Source: Methylomonas sp. ZR1 (GTDB lineage Bacteria > Pseudomonadota > Gammaproteobacteria > Methylococcales > Methylomonadaceae). Taken from it: 64,000 nt of DNA. The notes under the pieces are model-generated. The model worked only from the letters and a program-made list of their open reading frames with translations, made no database searches and had not been told where the DNA came from. The stretch covers positions 2,852,001 through 2,916,000 of the forward strand of contig NZ_RCST01000001.1 in the NCBI RefSeq assembly GCF_013141865.1. The letters are read 5' to 3'. Positions 18,676-28,121 of this stretch are shown here, in pieces (within the stretch, counting starts at the first letter, position 1; each line of letters starts with the position of its first letter). The translations under genes were made by a program, and so were the position numbers.

Positions 18676-19323
18676 ATGTGCAATATTCCTTCAAAAAACC
18701 TTAAGCTTCAGTTTCCATTTCAAAACGTTGTTAAACATATACGGATTGGCATGTTTGTCGGCTTTTGCATCATCAGCCAACCCATGGAATCAATGGCTGA
18801 TGGAGCCGTTCAAATAAACAGCAGCAACCAACAGTCTCCTGGTTCAAAAACCACATTACGGAACACGCTGTGGGGCCAAGTTGCTCGGAGACATAGCATT
18901 GACCCCTACATTCTCTATGCCGTTGCGCTCACGGAGTCACGAAAAAACGATGGACAGAATCGTGTCATACCTTCGCCCTGGGCCATCAATAACGCTGGCA
19001 ACGCCTTTATTCCTGGCAGCCAGCAGGAAGCCGAAGCGTTGCTTTATCAATTGATGGATCAAGGTAAACGCAATATCGATATTGGCATTATGCAAGTGAA
19101 TCTACGATGGCATGGTCACCGTGTTGCGAAACCTGAGCAACTTTTGATACCGACCACTAATCTCGAAATTGGCGCAAGCGTACTCTCCGAGGCCATCCAA
19201 TCGGCGCCTGGCAATCTCGCGCATGGCATCGGCCGATATTACAGTTGGAAAAACGAGCTAGCCGCCATCCAGTATGGGCAGAAAGTGATTGCTTTGGCCG
19301 ATCAGATCCGAGGAATTCTTTAG
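18676..19323 (+). CDS. Element-borne lytic transglycosylase
   Basis: A 215-residue SLT-type transglycosylase. A hydrophobic segment at about residues 22-40 (IGMFVGFCIISQPM) can act as an export signal. The catalytic-domain pattern follows: IDPYILYAVALTESRK (catalytic Glu in TES), then NIDIGIMQVNLRWHG and AIGRYYSW-like repeats near the C-terminus. Such enzymes locally open peptidoglycan for conjugation machines. It lies 18 bp before setD. In SXT/R391 elements a lytic transglycosylase also neighbours setC/setD, which supports the ICE assignment. Confidence 0.82.
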   Translation: MCNIPSKNLKLQFPFQNVVKHIRIGMFVGFCIISQPMESMADGAVQINSSNQQSPGSKTTLRNTLWGQVARRHSIDPYILYAVALTESRKNDGQNRVIPSPWAINNAGNAFIPGSQQEAEALLYQLMDQGKRNIDIGIMQVNLRWHGHRVAKPEQLLIPTTNLEIGASVLSEAIQSAPGNLAHGIGRYYSWKNELAAIQYGQKVIALADQIRGIL

Positions 19324-19341
19324 TTAATCGGGGATTGCAGA

Positions 19342-19653
19342 ATGGACGAAAATCTCTACAAACTCAATCTCGACTACCTCATCGTTGCTCAGTCCTTAAT
19401 ATTTTCCGAAAGTGAACAGAAAGCTATGTTCTGCTTAGGCCTCACGACCGAAGCGGTGTCGTTGCTCAGAAAGATGCCACTCGAACAATTAAAGAGCCTG
19501 GCTCGAAGTGATTGCCTGACCTTTGTTCCCCGTTTCAATCCCCACAAATGGAGCCAATTCCTAAACGTCCAAAAAACCGAAGACCCCGATGCACTCGCCG
19601 CACGGACTGTCGAACTCCTGACGCTTTTGTCCTCCCCTTCACCAGAGTCATGA
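19342..19653 (+). CDS. setD: FlhD-like ICE activator subunit
   Basis: A 103-residue FlhD homologue. LYKLNLDYLIVAQSLIFSES, AMFCLGLTTEAVSLLRKM and the conserved LARSDCLTFVPRFN align by eye with enterobacterial FlhD. There are no flagellar genes here. In SXT/R391 ICEs, SetD with SetC forms an FlhD/FlhC-type heteromeric activator of transfer genes, and the location next to a transglycosylase, setC and traG matches that. Its TGA overlaps the setC ATG by four bases (ATGA), so the two subunits are made together. Confidence 0.82.
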   Translation: MDENLYKLNLDYLIVAQSLIFSESEQKAMFCLGLTTEAVSLLRKMPLEQLKSLARSDCLTFVPRFNPHKWSQFLNVQKTEDPDALAARTVELLTLLSSPSPES

Positions 19654-20201
19654 GCGACCATTGCCCTTTTGCTGCTCGACTCAAAGATCAGTATTGGGCC
19701 TATCAATTGCTGAAACGAAAGTTGCGTACCAAATTGGCCAGCCGGGTCGTCAAAACCCTGCGCCCTAAAGAATTGTGTAACCTTTACTTTTCGATGCACC
19801 GCGAAAGCCCAGTGGCGGGACTGGTCCCCAGCATTATGGCAATGCCGCAGTCACGCGAGTCGTTTCTTTACATGGCCCTATTTTCTTCAATCTATCGAAG
19901 CGCTTGCTCAGGCACTATCAGAGCAGAAATAGACCTAAATGCCATGGTATTTGCCTGGGACACTTTTTGTGCATTTTATCCAAACCATATTCAAGAACGC
20001 CGACCGTTTGGCCGCATACGGCCTGCGAATTTCGATGAAGCCTGGATTATCATCGAGGCTCTGAAAGACGGTCTCGCTGAACTACCTTACTGTACGACCT
20101 GCCATACACCTTATTTGGTTATTCATGGCTGTAAATACCAACAGGTCTGCCAAATGTGCGTGCTAAACCAAATCCCTAAATCCATAGCGATCAACGAGTA
20201 A
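19650..20201 (+). CDS. setC: FlhC-like ICE activator subunit
   Basis: A 183-residue FlhC homologue. The helical N-terminal part (RLKDQYWAYQLLKRKLRTKL) leads to the DNA-binding region, and the C-terminus carries a four-cysteine zinc site: CTTCHTPY, then GCKYQQVCQMC. ATG 19650 overlaps the setD stop. As in FlhDC it should bind DNA together with SetD and activate promoters. Likely targets are the two 12-10-12 palindromes before traF and traI. The function is inferred from family and synteny. Confidence 0.82.
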   Translation: MSDHCPFAARLKDQYWAYQLLKRKLRTKLASRVVKTLRPKELCNLYFSMHRESPVAGLVPSIMAMPQSRESFLYMALFSSIYRSACSGTIRAEIDLNAMVFAWDTFCAFYPNHIQERRPFGRIRPANFDEAWIIIEALKDGLAELPYCTTCHTPYLVIHGCKYQQVCQMCVLNQIPKSIAINE

Positions 20202-20349
20202 CTGATCCTAGGGACAGTCAGACCTAGTTACTTAGTCCCATAGCGGTCGATTCGTTGTCAAGGCAGGTCGATCCCACTTCACATTGTTGCATCAATTTTC
20301 ATTCATAGGCTTATAATCCACCCATCCAATATTCCTATATAACCAGACT

Positions 20350-20694
20350 ATGAAAACTGTCAATGTCAGTGGTCTAAAGAACAATCCCAGCGAAGCCTTG
20401 CGCATGGCCCACGAGGATATGGTTCTGGTCATGAACCGAAATGAACCGGATGCCGTAATGGTTGGCCTCAAATCCGCCAAAATCATTGGTATGCCGGGTG
20501 TGCGTAAAGCCTTGGCAACGGCACTCTTCAAGGACGGCAACCTGTCCCTTGCCCGCTCCGCCAAACTGGCCGATATGCCTTTGGCCAATTTTATTGCGCA
20601 CGTCTCCCGCTTGGGTATCCCCGTCATAGATCAAACGGCCGAAGAAGTTGGGGATGATTTAGACACCCTGGACCAGTGGCTAAACCAAGCCTGA
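20350..20694 (+). CDS. Antitoxin (Phd-like start, UPF0175 end)
   Basis: A 114-residue protein. The N-terminal 50 residues look like a Phd/YefM-type beta-alpha DNA-binding fold (MKTVNVSGLKNNPSEALRMA, then VLVMNRNEPDAVMVGL). The C-terminal half has the UPF0175 pattern ALFKDGNLSLARSAKLADMP. It ends 6 bp before a PIN-domain gene, the normal antitoxin-first order. Such pairs stabilise mobile elements. The pairing is inferred from spacing and families. Confidence 0.78.
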   Translation: MKTVNVSGLKNNPSEALRMAHEDMVLVMNRNEPDAVMVGLKSAKIIGMPGVRKALATALFKDGNLSLARSAKLADMPLANFIAHVSRLGIPVIDQTAEEVGDDLDTLDQWLNQA

Positions 20695-20700
20695 ACGCTG

Positions 20701-21189
20701 ATGGTCAAAAAAGTGATTGTCGATGCCAGTCCATTGATCGGATTGGCGTTGGTGGAGGGTTTAATCTGGCTGCCAGAGTTATTTGACCAGGTTTTCGTAC
20801 CCGAATCGGTGAAACAAGAAGTGTTACGGGGCAAATCGGCGCCGGGTGAAGAAGCCCTGGCTCATGCATTCGATATAGGTTGGTTAACGGTATGGCATGA
20901 ATCCATCACGCCTTGTTTGGACATTGATCTGGACGCTGGTGAAACCGATTGCATCAACATCGCGCTATCGTCACCCGAAAACAATTTGCTGATCATGGAC
21001 GAACGTGCCGGCCGGGCGGTGGCCAAAGAATATCAACTGCAGGTCGTCGGTACGGCCGCCGTTATTGGCCTAGCCAAGAAACGAGGTTTGATTTCGTCTG
21101 CTCGAGCCGCGTTTGAAGTCCTGCATCGATCGGACTTTCGAATTTCGGCTACGGTAATCAACAAAATTCTGGCGAGTGTCGGCGAGTAA
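20701..21189 (+). CDS. DUF3368 PIN-domain toxin
   Basis: A 162-residue PIN-like nuclease of the DUF3368 type. The acidic residues expected of a PIN site appear in order: VIVDASPLIGL (first Asp), LDAGETDCINIAL (Glu/Asp), and LLIMDERAGRAVAK (third Asp). The end carries the DUF3368 helix ISSARAAFEVL. It is immediately downstream of an UPF0175-type antitoxin, and probably cleaves RNA when free. It forms an addiction module of the element. Confidence 0.83.
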   Translation: MVKKVIVDASPLIGLALVEGLIWLPELFDQVFVPESVKQEVLRGKSAPGEEALAHAFDIGWLTVWHESITPCLDIDLDAGETDCINIALSSPENNLLIMDERAGRAVAKEYQLQVVGTAAVIGLAKKRGLISSARAAFEVLHRSDFRISATVINKILASVGE

Positions 21190-21305
21190 TCGAATCGATA
21201 TTCAGGCTAATTTTCTTTGCCTTATGAAAATGGCTTTGATTTAAAACCGACTTGGAGCGTTAGTTCATTCGCGGTAGGATTACCAAAACGTTTATGGAGA
21301 ATACT

Positions 21306-21923
21306 ATGCCGACACAGTCATCGCTCTCAGATCGGTTCAAACGCCCCAACCAGCCGATTCAAACCCGGTCAAATCACTCAATGTTTAATCGCCATCATGC
21401 AATGGTCGATTGTCCTGAATGCCATCGAATCATGGTGCCTCGCGTCATTACCTATTACGGACAACCAACAAAATCGATTTGTCCTTTTTGCGGAAGCACT
21501 TTTGCATCGTTCCCATCTGGTTTTACCCGATTTATCCAATCCAGATACTCAGATGTTCTTTCCTTTTCAGTTCTTCAAAAACTGGTAACCATAACGATAT
21601 TTCTTGTAGCGCTATGGTTTGTTGCTGACTGGGGAAACCTCTCAGATAACGTCAGTTTGTTTGCAGCATTTGGGACTGCGTTCTTTCTTGCCATGACATT
21701 GGCTGAATTAGTATTTCAGGGAATTGAGCGTGCGGCAGCCAAGTTTTTTCATCGAAGTAATTATTATTGGGCGATATTGGTACTAGTTTCGATGTTTATT
21801 GCCCATGAGTATCCATCGGCAGCTGGCTATGTTGCTCTATTTTTCTTTATGATTATTGCTCGTGGTTTTGTTGCTGCCTTTATCCTAGGTCGGAAAAAAC
21901 CAGTAAAATCCACGTTTCAATAA
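21306..21923 (+). CDS. Zinc-ribbon multi-pass membrane protein
   Basis: A 205-residue protein that I do not recognise. The start at 21306 has GGAG six bases upstream; an ATG 12 bases earlier lacks this. A cytosolic N-terminal zinc ribbon (CPECHRIMVP, then CPFCGSTF) is followed by about four hydrophobic helices (VTITIFLVALWFVADWG, LFAAFGTAFFLAMTL, YYWAILVLVSMFIAHEY, YVALFFFMIIARGF). It is convergent with traG and overlaps its end by 7 bp. In SXT/R391 the entry-exclusion gene eex lies at this place, so an exclusion role is possible, but that rests on position only. Confidence 0.7.
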   Translation: MPTQSSLSDRFKRPNQPIQTRSNHSMFNRHHAMVDCPECHRIMVPRVITYYGQPTKSICPFCGSTFASFPSGFTRFIQSRYSDVLSFSVLQKLVTITIFLVALWFVADWGNLSDNVSLFAAFGTAFFLAMTLAELVFQGIERAAAKFFHRSNYYWAILVLVSMFIAHEYPSAAGYVALFFFMIIARGFVAAFILGRKKPVKSTFQ

Positions 21924-24900
21924 TTGATCAGCCCACGGGCTCGATTATATTGTCCTATCTGGTCAATCAGATCCTGTCTGTTTTGCCCAGCAGCACTTCT
22001 CAATAAGTTAGCGATATTATTGCCATCATTTTCACCTTCTTCATTTATCATCCGCTGCTTCGCCTCTCCCAATCCACCAGTGTTTTCACTACTCACAGCG
22101 ATCCCATCAAAGGCTTCAAACATAGCAGCACGATAATAAGCTTGTTGACTCGATGTCAGCTTGTCGGCAACTTCATTGACTCTTTGATCAGCCCAGGCTT
22201 GCGTAGCTTGAGCAAATCCAGGATAGGACTGGGATGCTGCGTGTTTAAAAGCATCCCATTTTTCAGCGCCTCTTGACCTCGCTTCATCATAACTATTATT
22301 GAAGTGCTTCAAGTACTCCTGCCCAGCAGCACCCATTGCTTCAAGATTTTTAGCAGTACTGTAGACCCCACCACCAATGTAGTTGTAAGACAACTCTGCG
22401 GCAGAAGACGTGTCATTGGCCGCTGCGGCAATTGATTGCCTAAAGTGCTCTGCTTTTACATTCGCCAATTGCCCAAAGCCTTCTCTTGAATTTTGTTCAC
22501 GCTCTGCCAGGTTACGATCATGTTGTGCTTCGATACTTGCTTCACCGCCGGCAATTTTTCCCGACGCTGAACGAATCCTCGCCTGTGCTCGTTGATTTAG
22601 CGATTCGGTTTCAGCCCGTTGGTCTTTAAGCTGTGCCTGTTCGACGGCAGTCTGAACCTTGCCAGTTTCCGGCGCATTGGCTTTAAGTGCTTCATTCCTG
22701 CTAGCATCCCAGGTTTGATCGGCTTGCGGTGCATTAAAAGCATCGCCTAGCAGTTGGTAACCCGAGATGTGCGCCTGCTGCGATTGCTGATCGTCCAGCG
22801 TTCGGTAACTGGGTGACGAAAATCCGGTCAATAACGACATGCCAGCGGCCGCGTAGGCTTGGTCGGCATCGCTGATCCAACCCGACGCTTTCCATTGCGA
22901 GGCTAGCCGTTGCGTATCGCCGCGCAAGCCGTATTGATCAAGTGTGCGATCCAGACGCTCCATCAAGCCGGGATCATTCGCAATTTTGTAACCCGTTTCC
23001 GCCGCGCCGAAACTGGCTTGCGTTCCGAAGCGTTGTTGGGCCGATAGGGTTTGTTGATAGGATTCGCTGGCGGATACCGCATCGGTTGCGCTGTGTTGCA
23101 GTGATGACAACGATTGATTTTGCAATCCCATTGAGGCGACGTTTCGGGTGCCGGTTTGCGCATCCATGGCCAGGCTTTTCGCCAAGCCGGCTTGATAACC
23201 CTGACTGTCGTTGACGGTCTGGCTGATGTCGGCGGCAATAGCATCGGACTTGTCCTGACTGACTTTGAAATCGTTTTGCAGGCGACCGGAGATCGCACCG
23301 CTCAATTGGTCGCTACCCAGCTTGGCCCCAGCATTGGCACTGCCGGCCACCAACGCCGAGAACTGATCCGCGGAAATCCCAGTATCGGCATGTTTCTTGG
23401 CAAAAGCTTCGCCAAACTGACGATTGTAAGCATCGGTATAACTGGAACTGCTGGCAATTTGATTGCCCAATGACCGACTGTCAAACGCATCGCTAGTGAT
23501 GCTGGCCGACTTCGACGCCGTTGATGAGACACTGTGCATGAAACTACTGGTGGCTTGTTCAGAAGCGCTATAAGTCGACGATACAGCCGCACTCATGTCC
23601 TTGCCGGCTGTGAATGTCGGCAGCACCTTGTCGACGCCGGTTTGGGTGACCGCCGACAATGGACTGTATTGATGTTGCGATTGGGCATTCAAGACCGGTG
23701 CCGGGCTGATCACATCGGGCGTGGCGATTTTCTCGTTCACGTAATCCCCGCCATCCATCCGCCCTAGGAAATGGGTGGCGGTCACCGCACCGCGATAAAT
23801 CAGCATCAAGGTAATGGCCGGCGTCGATGCGGCCAGCATACCGCCAATCGATAGCCATTGTTGCAATTCCATGTCCAGTTGGTAAATCCCCATCATCGAC
23901 GGCAGATTGTAGGTGGCAGTGGTTAGCGCGGCCATTTTACCGGCGGCGGACATCTGGATGAACAGATTGATCACCGCCAGAATCGGCATCCACAATTGGA
24001 TCCACAACAACATCGAGAAATAGCCGATATTCATCCGTATACCGACATTGCCCAGCATCACCACAAAGGCCATGATCGGTGCGATGGCATAACTCAAGCC
24101 TTCGATAAACGCCATCATCGGTCGAACGATTTTGGAGAACAGCGTTTGTTCGGCGGCCCATTGGGTATTGCGTTGCTGGATGGCTTGTTCGACCATCGCA
24201 GCCTTGTTCCAGTGCAAGCCGTCTTCATGTCGACCGATGACGCCTTTCTCGAACATCGGCAGGATCGCCGACATCAACATGTAATCGGCCGCATCGACCA
24301 CGCCCGGACCGGCCAACGCATCGAAGGCATCCTGGATTTTCGGCACCGTATCGCCTGTGGCTGGCACACCCAGTGTCGGTTGCAACAAACCTTCCAGTGC
24401 TGTCGCAAAATTGCCATTGGTCACCACGCTCAAATCGGCCCAGGCATCCGAGCAGGTTTTGGTTTGCGGCTGGCCGCCGACATAGATTTGGGTCATGTAG
24501 ATGTCGGAATCGAAGCGGATGGCATTCAGCGGATCGGCATCGCGCAAGATGGCATCCACCGATTTCAGATTCAGATCGACACCGGTCAACGTGCATTCAC
24601 GCACATAGTTGGCGAACGAGGTTTCCATGTCGCTGCCGGCATTGGGTACATTGGCCGCGCCTAGATTAACCCGCGACAACAAATTCTTCCGTACCGACGT
24701 TAGTGTCTGCAAACTGTCGGCAAAGCCATTGCCGGTCATCGACGGTGTGCCAAAGCTTTGTTCGAACAGCCGTGTGGTGCGATAACCCATGTTCGACATC
24801 ACGCTGCCCACCACCGCCGGCCCCAACGGCACATTGTCGACTACCACCACGCTGCCGGTATAGGCGTCCTCGATCGACACCCGCACCGACGGCGCATACA

Positions 24901-25114
24901 GCATCAACCACAACACATAAGCCAGCAATAAATCCTGATAGCGGATGCCGCGGCCATCCCATTGCAACAACGCCCGCAGCATGACGATGATGGCACCAAT
25001 CAAACCACCGACGGCCGCAGCGGTGCGGTAATCGCCCGTCCCGGAAATCATTGCAATGGCATTCAGTACGGCTTGCAAATAGGCGGAATCGCCCACGGAG
25101 AAGAGTTCAAACAT
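21917..25114 (-). CDS. traG: Conjugal transfer protein TraG (mating-pair stabilisation)
   Basis: A 1065-residue F-type TraG. The N-terminal third has several membrane helices (AAAVGGLIGAIIVMLRALL, then LLLAYVLWLMLYAPS, IAPIMAFVVMLGNVG and NIGYFSMLLWIQLWMPILA). The long C-terminal part is a Ser/Ala/Gln-rich periplasmic or translocated domain, as in F and SXT TraG. TraG stabilises mating pairs and is the target of entry exclusion. I start at ATG 25114; the frame opens at 25192 but those residues overlap the intergenic run after traH. It is last in traF-traH-traG. Confidence 0.9.
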   Translation of the reverse strand: MFELFSVGDSAYLQAVLNAIAMISGTGDYRTAAAVGGLIGAIIVMLRALLQWDGRGIRYQDLLLAYVLWLMLYAPSVRVSIEDAYTGSVVVVDNVPLGPAVVGSVMSNMGYRTTRLFEQSFGTPSMTGNGFADSLQTLTSVRKNLLSRVNLGAANVPNAGSDMETSFANYVRECTLTGVDLNLKSVDAILRDADPLNAIRFDSDIYMTQIYVGGQPQTKTCSDAWADLSVVTNGNFATALEGLLQPTLGVPATGDTVPKIQDAFDALAGPGVVDAADYMLMSAILPMFEKGVIGRHEDGLHWNKAAMVEQAIQQRNTQWAAEQTLFSKIVRPMMAFIEGLSYAIAPIMAFVVMLGNVGIRMNIGYFSMLLWIQLWMPILAVINLFIQMSAAGKMAALTTATYNLPSMMGIYQLDMELQQWLSIGGMLAASTPAITLMLIYRGAVTATHFLGRMDGGDYVNEKIATPDVISPAPVLNAQSQHQYSPLSAVTQTGVDKVLPTFTAGKDMSAAVSSTYSASEQATSSFMHSVSSTASKSASITSDAFDSRSLGNQIASSSSYTDAYNRQFGEAFAKKHADTGISADQFSALVAGSANAGAKLGSDQLSGAISGRLQNDFKVSQDKSDAIAADISQTVNDSQGYQAGLAKSLAMDAQTGTRNVASMGLQNQSLSSLQHSATDAVSASESYQQTLSAQQRFGTQASFGAAETGYKIANDPGLMERLDRTLDQYGLRGDTQRLASQWKASGWISDADQAYAAAGMSLLTGFSSPSYRTLDDQQSQQAHISGYQLLGDAFNAPQADQTWDASRNEALKANAPETGKVQTAVEQAQLKDQRAETESLNQRAQARIRSASGKIAGGEASIEAQHDRNLAEREQNSREGFGQLANVKAEHFRQSIAAAANDTSSAAELSYNYIGGGVYSTAKNLEAMGAAGQEYLKHFNNSYDEARSRGAEKWDAFKHAASQSYPGFAQATQAWADQRVNEVADKLTSSQQAYYRAAMFEAFDGIAVSSENTGGLGEAKQRMINEEGENDGNNIANLLRSAAGQNRQDLIDQIGQYNRARGLINY

Positions 25115-25176
25115 GGGCAACCTGCCTTTTAAACAACGAGGGAGAAAACCAACATGGGGTGCGAGAGGATGAGCGT

Positions 25177-26628
25177 TTAAGGATTTGGCCAAGCCGTCCC
25201 GGAAGCCGGCAATTGCGCCACGGTACCGTAATGTTTTGGCTTTACGGTATTCATCAATTGCTGATAAAACGCCATCAAGGTTTGCGGGTTACCATAGCGA
25301 CCGGCGATGGTGACGTATTCATCCTGGATTTGTTCTCTGGCATCCTTCAAGGCGTCCATCAGCAACTTGGCGTAAGCATGGTCATTCATGTGTGCGGCGG
25401 TTTGCACGGCATTGAGTAAATCATTGACGATCAATTGCGCCAATTCCAAGGCAATCACCGGCGCCGCTTCTTCGGCCCACATCCTGGCAATGCCGGCATC
25501 TTCCCTCGCCAGGTTATGGATCATGCCGCCAATGGCATCCGGCACGGTTTGCATGAAGGCTTTTTCGCTATCGGTGATTTGACCGCTGTTGGTCGAGAAT
25601 TTGTAGATAAGGCCGTTGCCGGTATTGGCCGAACCCAGCAGGATTTCCATCACCCGTTGCTTCAAGCCCACCAGATTGACGTTCTGGACGATGGGTTTGA
25701 GGCACTGATCGGCATCGTGTCCATCCGAACAGGTGTACATCCTGACGGTTTGATAACTATTGCCGGCGTCATTGCCGTACATCAGATCCTTGATCCGCAG
25801 CACCGGCGGCGGCGCGCTGATGGCATTGTTTTCGCCTTTGCCGTCGGGCGCGGCTTGCGGCGCATCGACAATCACGGTACCGGAAATACTCATCGCCGCT
25901 TCCAGCAAACTGTTTCCACCGAAGCGAAACCAGCCGCCGGCGTTTTGATTGACCAACGCTCGCCACACCAGATTACCTTGGATGATCTTGGTCATATCGG
26001 TCGGGTCATTCTGCTTTATCTGCTGTACCGGATCACCCAAGGTGCTGGTATTGGTCCAGCTGGAAAACACATCGGAAATGCCTTGGGTAAACGAGGCATT
26101 GGATAGATTGGTTTTGCTTTGCAGATCGAAGGCTTTGACCGTATCGTTGACTAGGCCTTGTGCCAGTCGGCAGGAGTTGCTGAACATCTGGTTCATTTCC
26201 TGGATTTTCTTTTGCAGGTCGGTCATCACCGACGCACACCAGGGACACATCGCTCCAACCGCTAGTTGAAACGCGTAACCCGCCGCATTGCCGGCCACGT
26301 TGCGCATCAATTGCACGAACTGGTTGAAGTTAATGAAACTGAAGCTGCCGGCGAACAAATCGATGCCGCCGCAACCGGCGCTGAACGACGGCGGCACGAA
26401 CGACACCAGGTTGGTATTGGTGATGCCATTGCGCGCCACCAAGCTACCGCCGGTAATCACGCCACGGCGCTGTCCCAAATGCGCGGTCGGCGCCGTGAAG
26501 TTGGTCATGGTGCCGAACATACTGTCCATTTCCTGTTGCAGGTCGGCATAGGCTGGAGCAGAACTCTCGATCAACAGGATCAATACAACGATCTGGCGAT
26601 AGCGAAATCGAAGCGAAAACGAAGTCAT
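25177..26628 (-). CDS. traH: Conjugal transfer pilus assembly protein TraH
   Basis: A 483-residue TraH. A signal peptide (IVVLILLIESSAPAYA) is followed by the family opening DLQQEMDSMFGTMTNFTAP, then GAMCPWCASVMTDLQKKIQE with its Cys pair, and a long helical C-terminal half. It acts in the periplasm or at the outer membrane in pilus assembly and retraction. ATG 26628 overlaps the traF stop (ATGA) and has GGGGAG upstream, so the open frame further upstream is rejected. It is the middle gene of traF-traH-traG. Confidence 0.9.
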   Translation of the reverse strand: MTSFSLRFRYRQIVVLILLIESSAPAYADLQQEMDSMFGTMTNFTAPTAHLGQRRGVITGGSLVARNGITNTNLVSFVPPSFSAGCGGIDLFAGSFSFINFNQFVQLMRNVAGNAAGYAFQLAVGAMCPWCASVMTDLQKKIQEMNQMFSNSCRLAQGLVNDTVKAFDLQSKTNLSNASFTQGISDVFSSWTNTSTLGDPVQQIKQNDPTDMTKIIQGNLVWRALVNQNAGGWFRFGGNSLLEAAMSISGTVIVDAPQAAPDGKGENNAISAPPPVLRIKDLMYGNDAGNSYQTVRMYTCSDGHDADQCLKPIVQNVNLVGLKQRVMEILLGSANTGNGLIYKFSTNSGQITDSEKAFMQTVPDAIGGMIHNLAREDAGIARMWAEEAAPVIALELAQLIVNDLLNAVQTAAHMNDHAYAKLLMDALKDAREQIQDEYVTIAGRYGNPQTLMAFYQQLMNTVKPKHYGTVAQLPASGTAWPNP

Positions 26629-27635
26629 GGCGTGCTCCCCATTTGCGCATTGCGTTGCAATGCCTGGATCAGTGACAGTGGATCTTGAGTGACCGCAGGG
26701 CTGATACTGCCAGCCATTGGTAACAGCATCGGCGTATTGCGAATACCCTGAGTGGTTTGATATTGCGAAGCATCGATCCAACCTGCTTCCTTGGCGGCTA
26801 GCAGAATCCGACCGGTGATTTCTTCCAGCGACAATGCGCCTTGCGCCAACGGTACAATTTGCTTGGGCGGTTTCATCAGAAACAGCGCCGGGGTTTGCTC
26901 AACCCCCAACATCGCAGCCTGACCGTTATCCCGTTTGAACTGACCGAAAAAGCCGTTCGGCATCGGTAAACCATCGAGCGACACTGGATAGATTTTGAAA
27001 CCGTAGGCGTTTTCCAGCATGGCCAGAATCGGCGCCTGCACATGGCAATAAGGGCAATCGGACCGAAAGAAAAACAAAATACCGGCTTGGGCGGCAATCG
27101 CTTTCAAAGCCTGTTCGGCGACCACACTGGCTTGATGATTGGCTTCGTTAGCCGCATAGGTCGCCACCGGTCGGCGCACGGTTTCATCGAGTTGCGGATC
27201 AGACATCACTACGTAACGCGCCGCGTTGGTAAAACGCTCGGCTTTGTCCATCATCACCCGCTGCAGGTAATAAAACGCCGCCACATTCTCGGGGCTGGGA
27301 TCGTCGATGGCCTGGTTCAGGTAACGCTCCAGGTTTTGCTTTAACCAGGCTGAAGACAGCGATTGGGGTTCTGCAGAGGGCTTATCTTGAATTTTGGTTT
27401 CAATTTCAGCTTGAACGACGCTGGGCGGTTTGCTGTCAGGCTTGGGTTTTTCCTGATCGGCTTGGGTTTCGGGTTTGGCTTTTTTAGCTGGTTCCGGCAA
27501 CACCTCATACCAAAACCAGCCGCGCTGTTTGTCGACGAAATAGGAAACCTCGGACGTGTCGTCCTTACCCATCGCCAGAGAGGCTCTGAGACACAAGCTC
27601 AAGATGATCGGTAAAGAAATGGCATTTCGGTTCAT
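26625..27635 (-). CDS. traF: Conjugal transfer protein TraF (thioredoxin fold)
   Basis: A 336-residue TraF. A signal peptide (MNRNAISLPIILSLCLRASL) is followed by a Pro/Lys-rich stretch, a helical region, and a C-terminal thioredoxin fold with FFFRSDCPYCHVQAPIL (C-x2-C). It is periplasmic and helps pilus assembly. It leads the traF-traH-traG operon. The 12-10-12 palindrome at 27670-27703 ends 34 bp upstream of its ATG and is repeated before traI, so the two transfer operons are probably switched on together. Confidence 0.88.
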   Translation of the reverse strand: MNRNAISLPIILSLCLRASLAMGKDDTSEVSYFVDKQRGWFWYEVLPEPAKKAKPETQADQEKPKPDSKPPSVVQAEIETKIQDKPSAEPQSLSSAWLKQNLERYLNQAIDDPSPENVAAFYYLQRVMMDKAERFTNAARYVVMSDPQLDETVRRPVATYAANEANHQASVVAEQALKAIAAQAGILFFFRSDCPYCHVQAPILAMLENAYGFKIYPVSLDGLPMPNGFFGQFKRDNGQAAMLGVEQTPALFLMKPPKQIVPLAQGALSLEEITGRILLAAKEAGWIDASQYQTTQGIRNTPMLLPMAGSISPAVTQDPLSLIQALQRNAQMGSTP

Positions 27636-27669
27636 CGCGCCATTGTCCGTCAGATCTTCCTAGCGACTT

Positions 27670-27703
27670 TTGCAGCTGACGACGAAAACGCCATCAGCTG
27701 CAA
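27670..27703 (-). promoter_or_regulatory. Candidate SetCD operator before traF
   Basis: TTGCAGCTGACG, a 10-base spacer, then CATCAGCTGCAA: 12-bp inverted arms with one mismatch. The same arms and the same spacer occur before traI. FlhDC-type activators bind inverted repeats separated by 10-12 bp, and FlhD/FlhC-like genes are in this element. The operator role is inference. A transcript hairpin in the leader is the alternative. Confidence 0.6.
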
Positions 27704-28121
27704 GATGGTTCAAAAGCTATCGCAGAATCCGACCGTAACGGCAGACGATCGCAAATTCGGCGTCAACTGCAATTGGCATCCCATGTCGGTTGCCTAAAAT
27801 ACCGGCGTCATTGCGAACGAACGATGGCCCGCAAATCCCAATAGGAAATCGACTTTCGCTTTACCTACGCTAGTAGGGAAACGAGGCAACGGTAATCGGC
27901 CCAAAGCCGAAGTTATTTCCTAGGCAGGCATGAATCACGCCGTTTTGCGAAGGCAATGCCTAAATGACCCATCGAGAAAATGACAGTGATATGCCTACTA
28001 CGTTAGGGATTTAAGGTGCAAATACCTATGCACTAAGGCGCTTTCCAAGGTTCGCAATGGACAGAAAACTCCATTAGGCATTGTCCATGTCTATCCCTAC
28101 AGTTAAGTAATAGGAAAATTC
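27704..28121. other. Palindrome-rich intergenic region, candidate oriT
   Basis: About 420 bp without a gene between traF and the mobI-like gene. Several short inverted repeats stand out: CCTAC-GCTA-GTAGG near 27865, CCTA-CTACGT-TAGG near 27994, GTGCA...TGCAC around 28016-28034, and ATGGACA...TGTCCAT around 28056-28090. In SXT/R391 elements oriT lies directly upstream of mobI, and this is the equivalent place. No nick site can be named from sequence alone. Confidence 0.5.
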
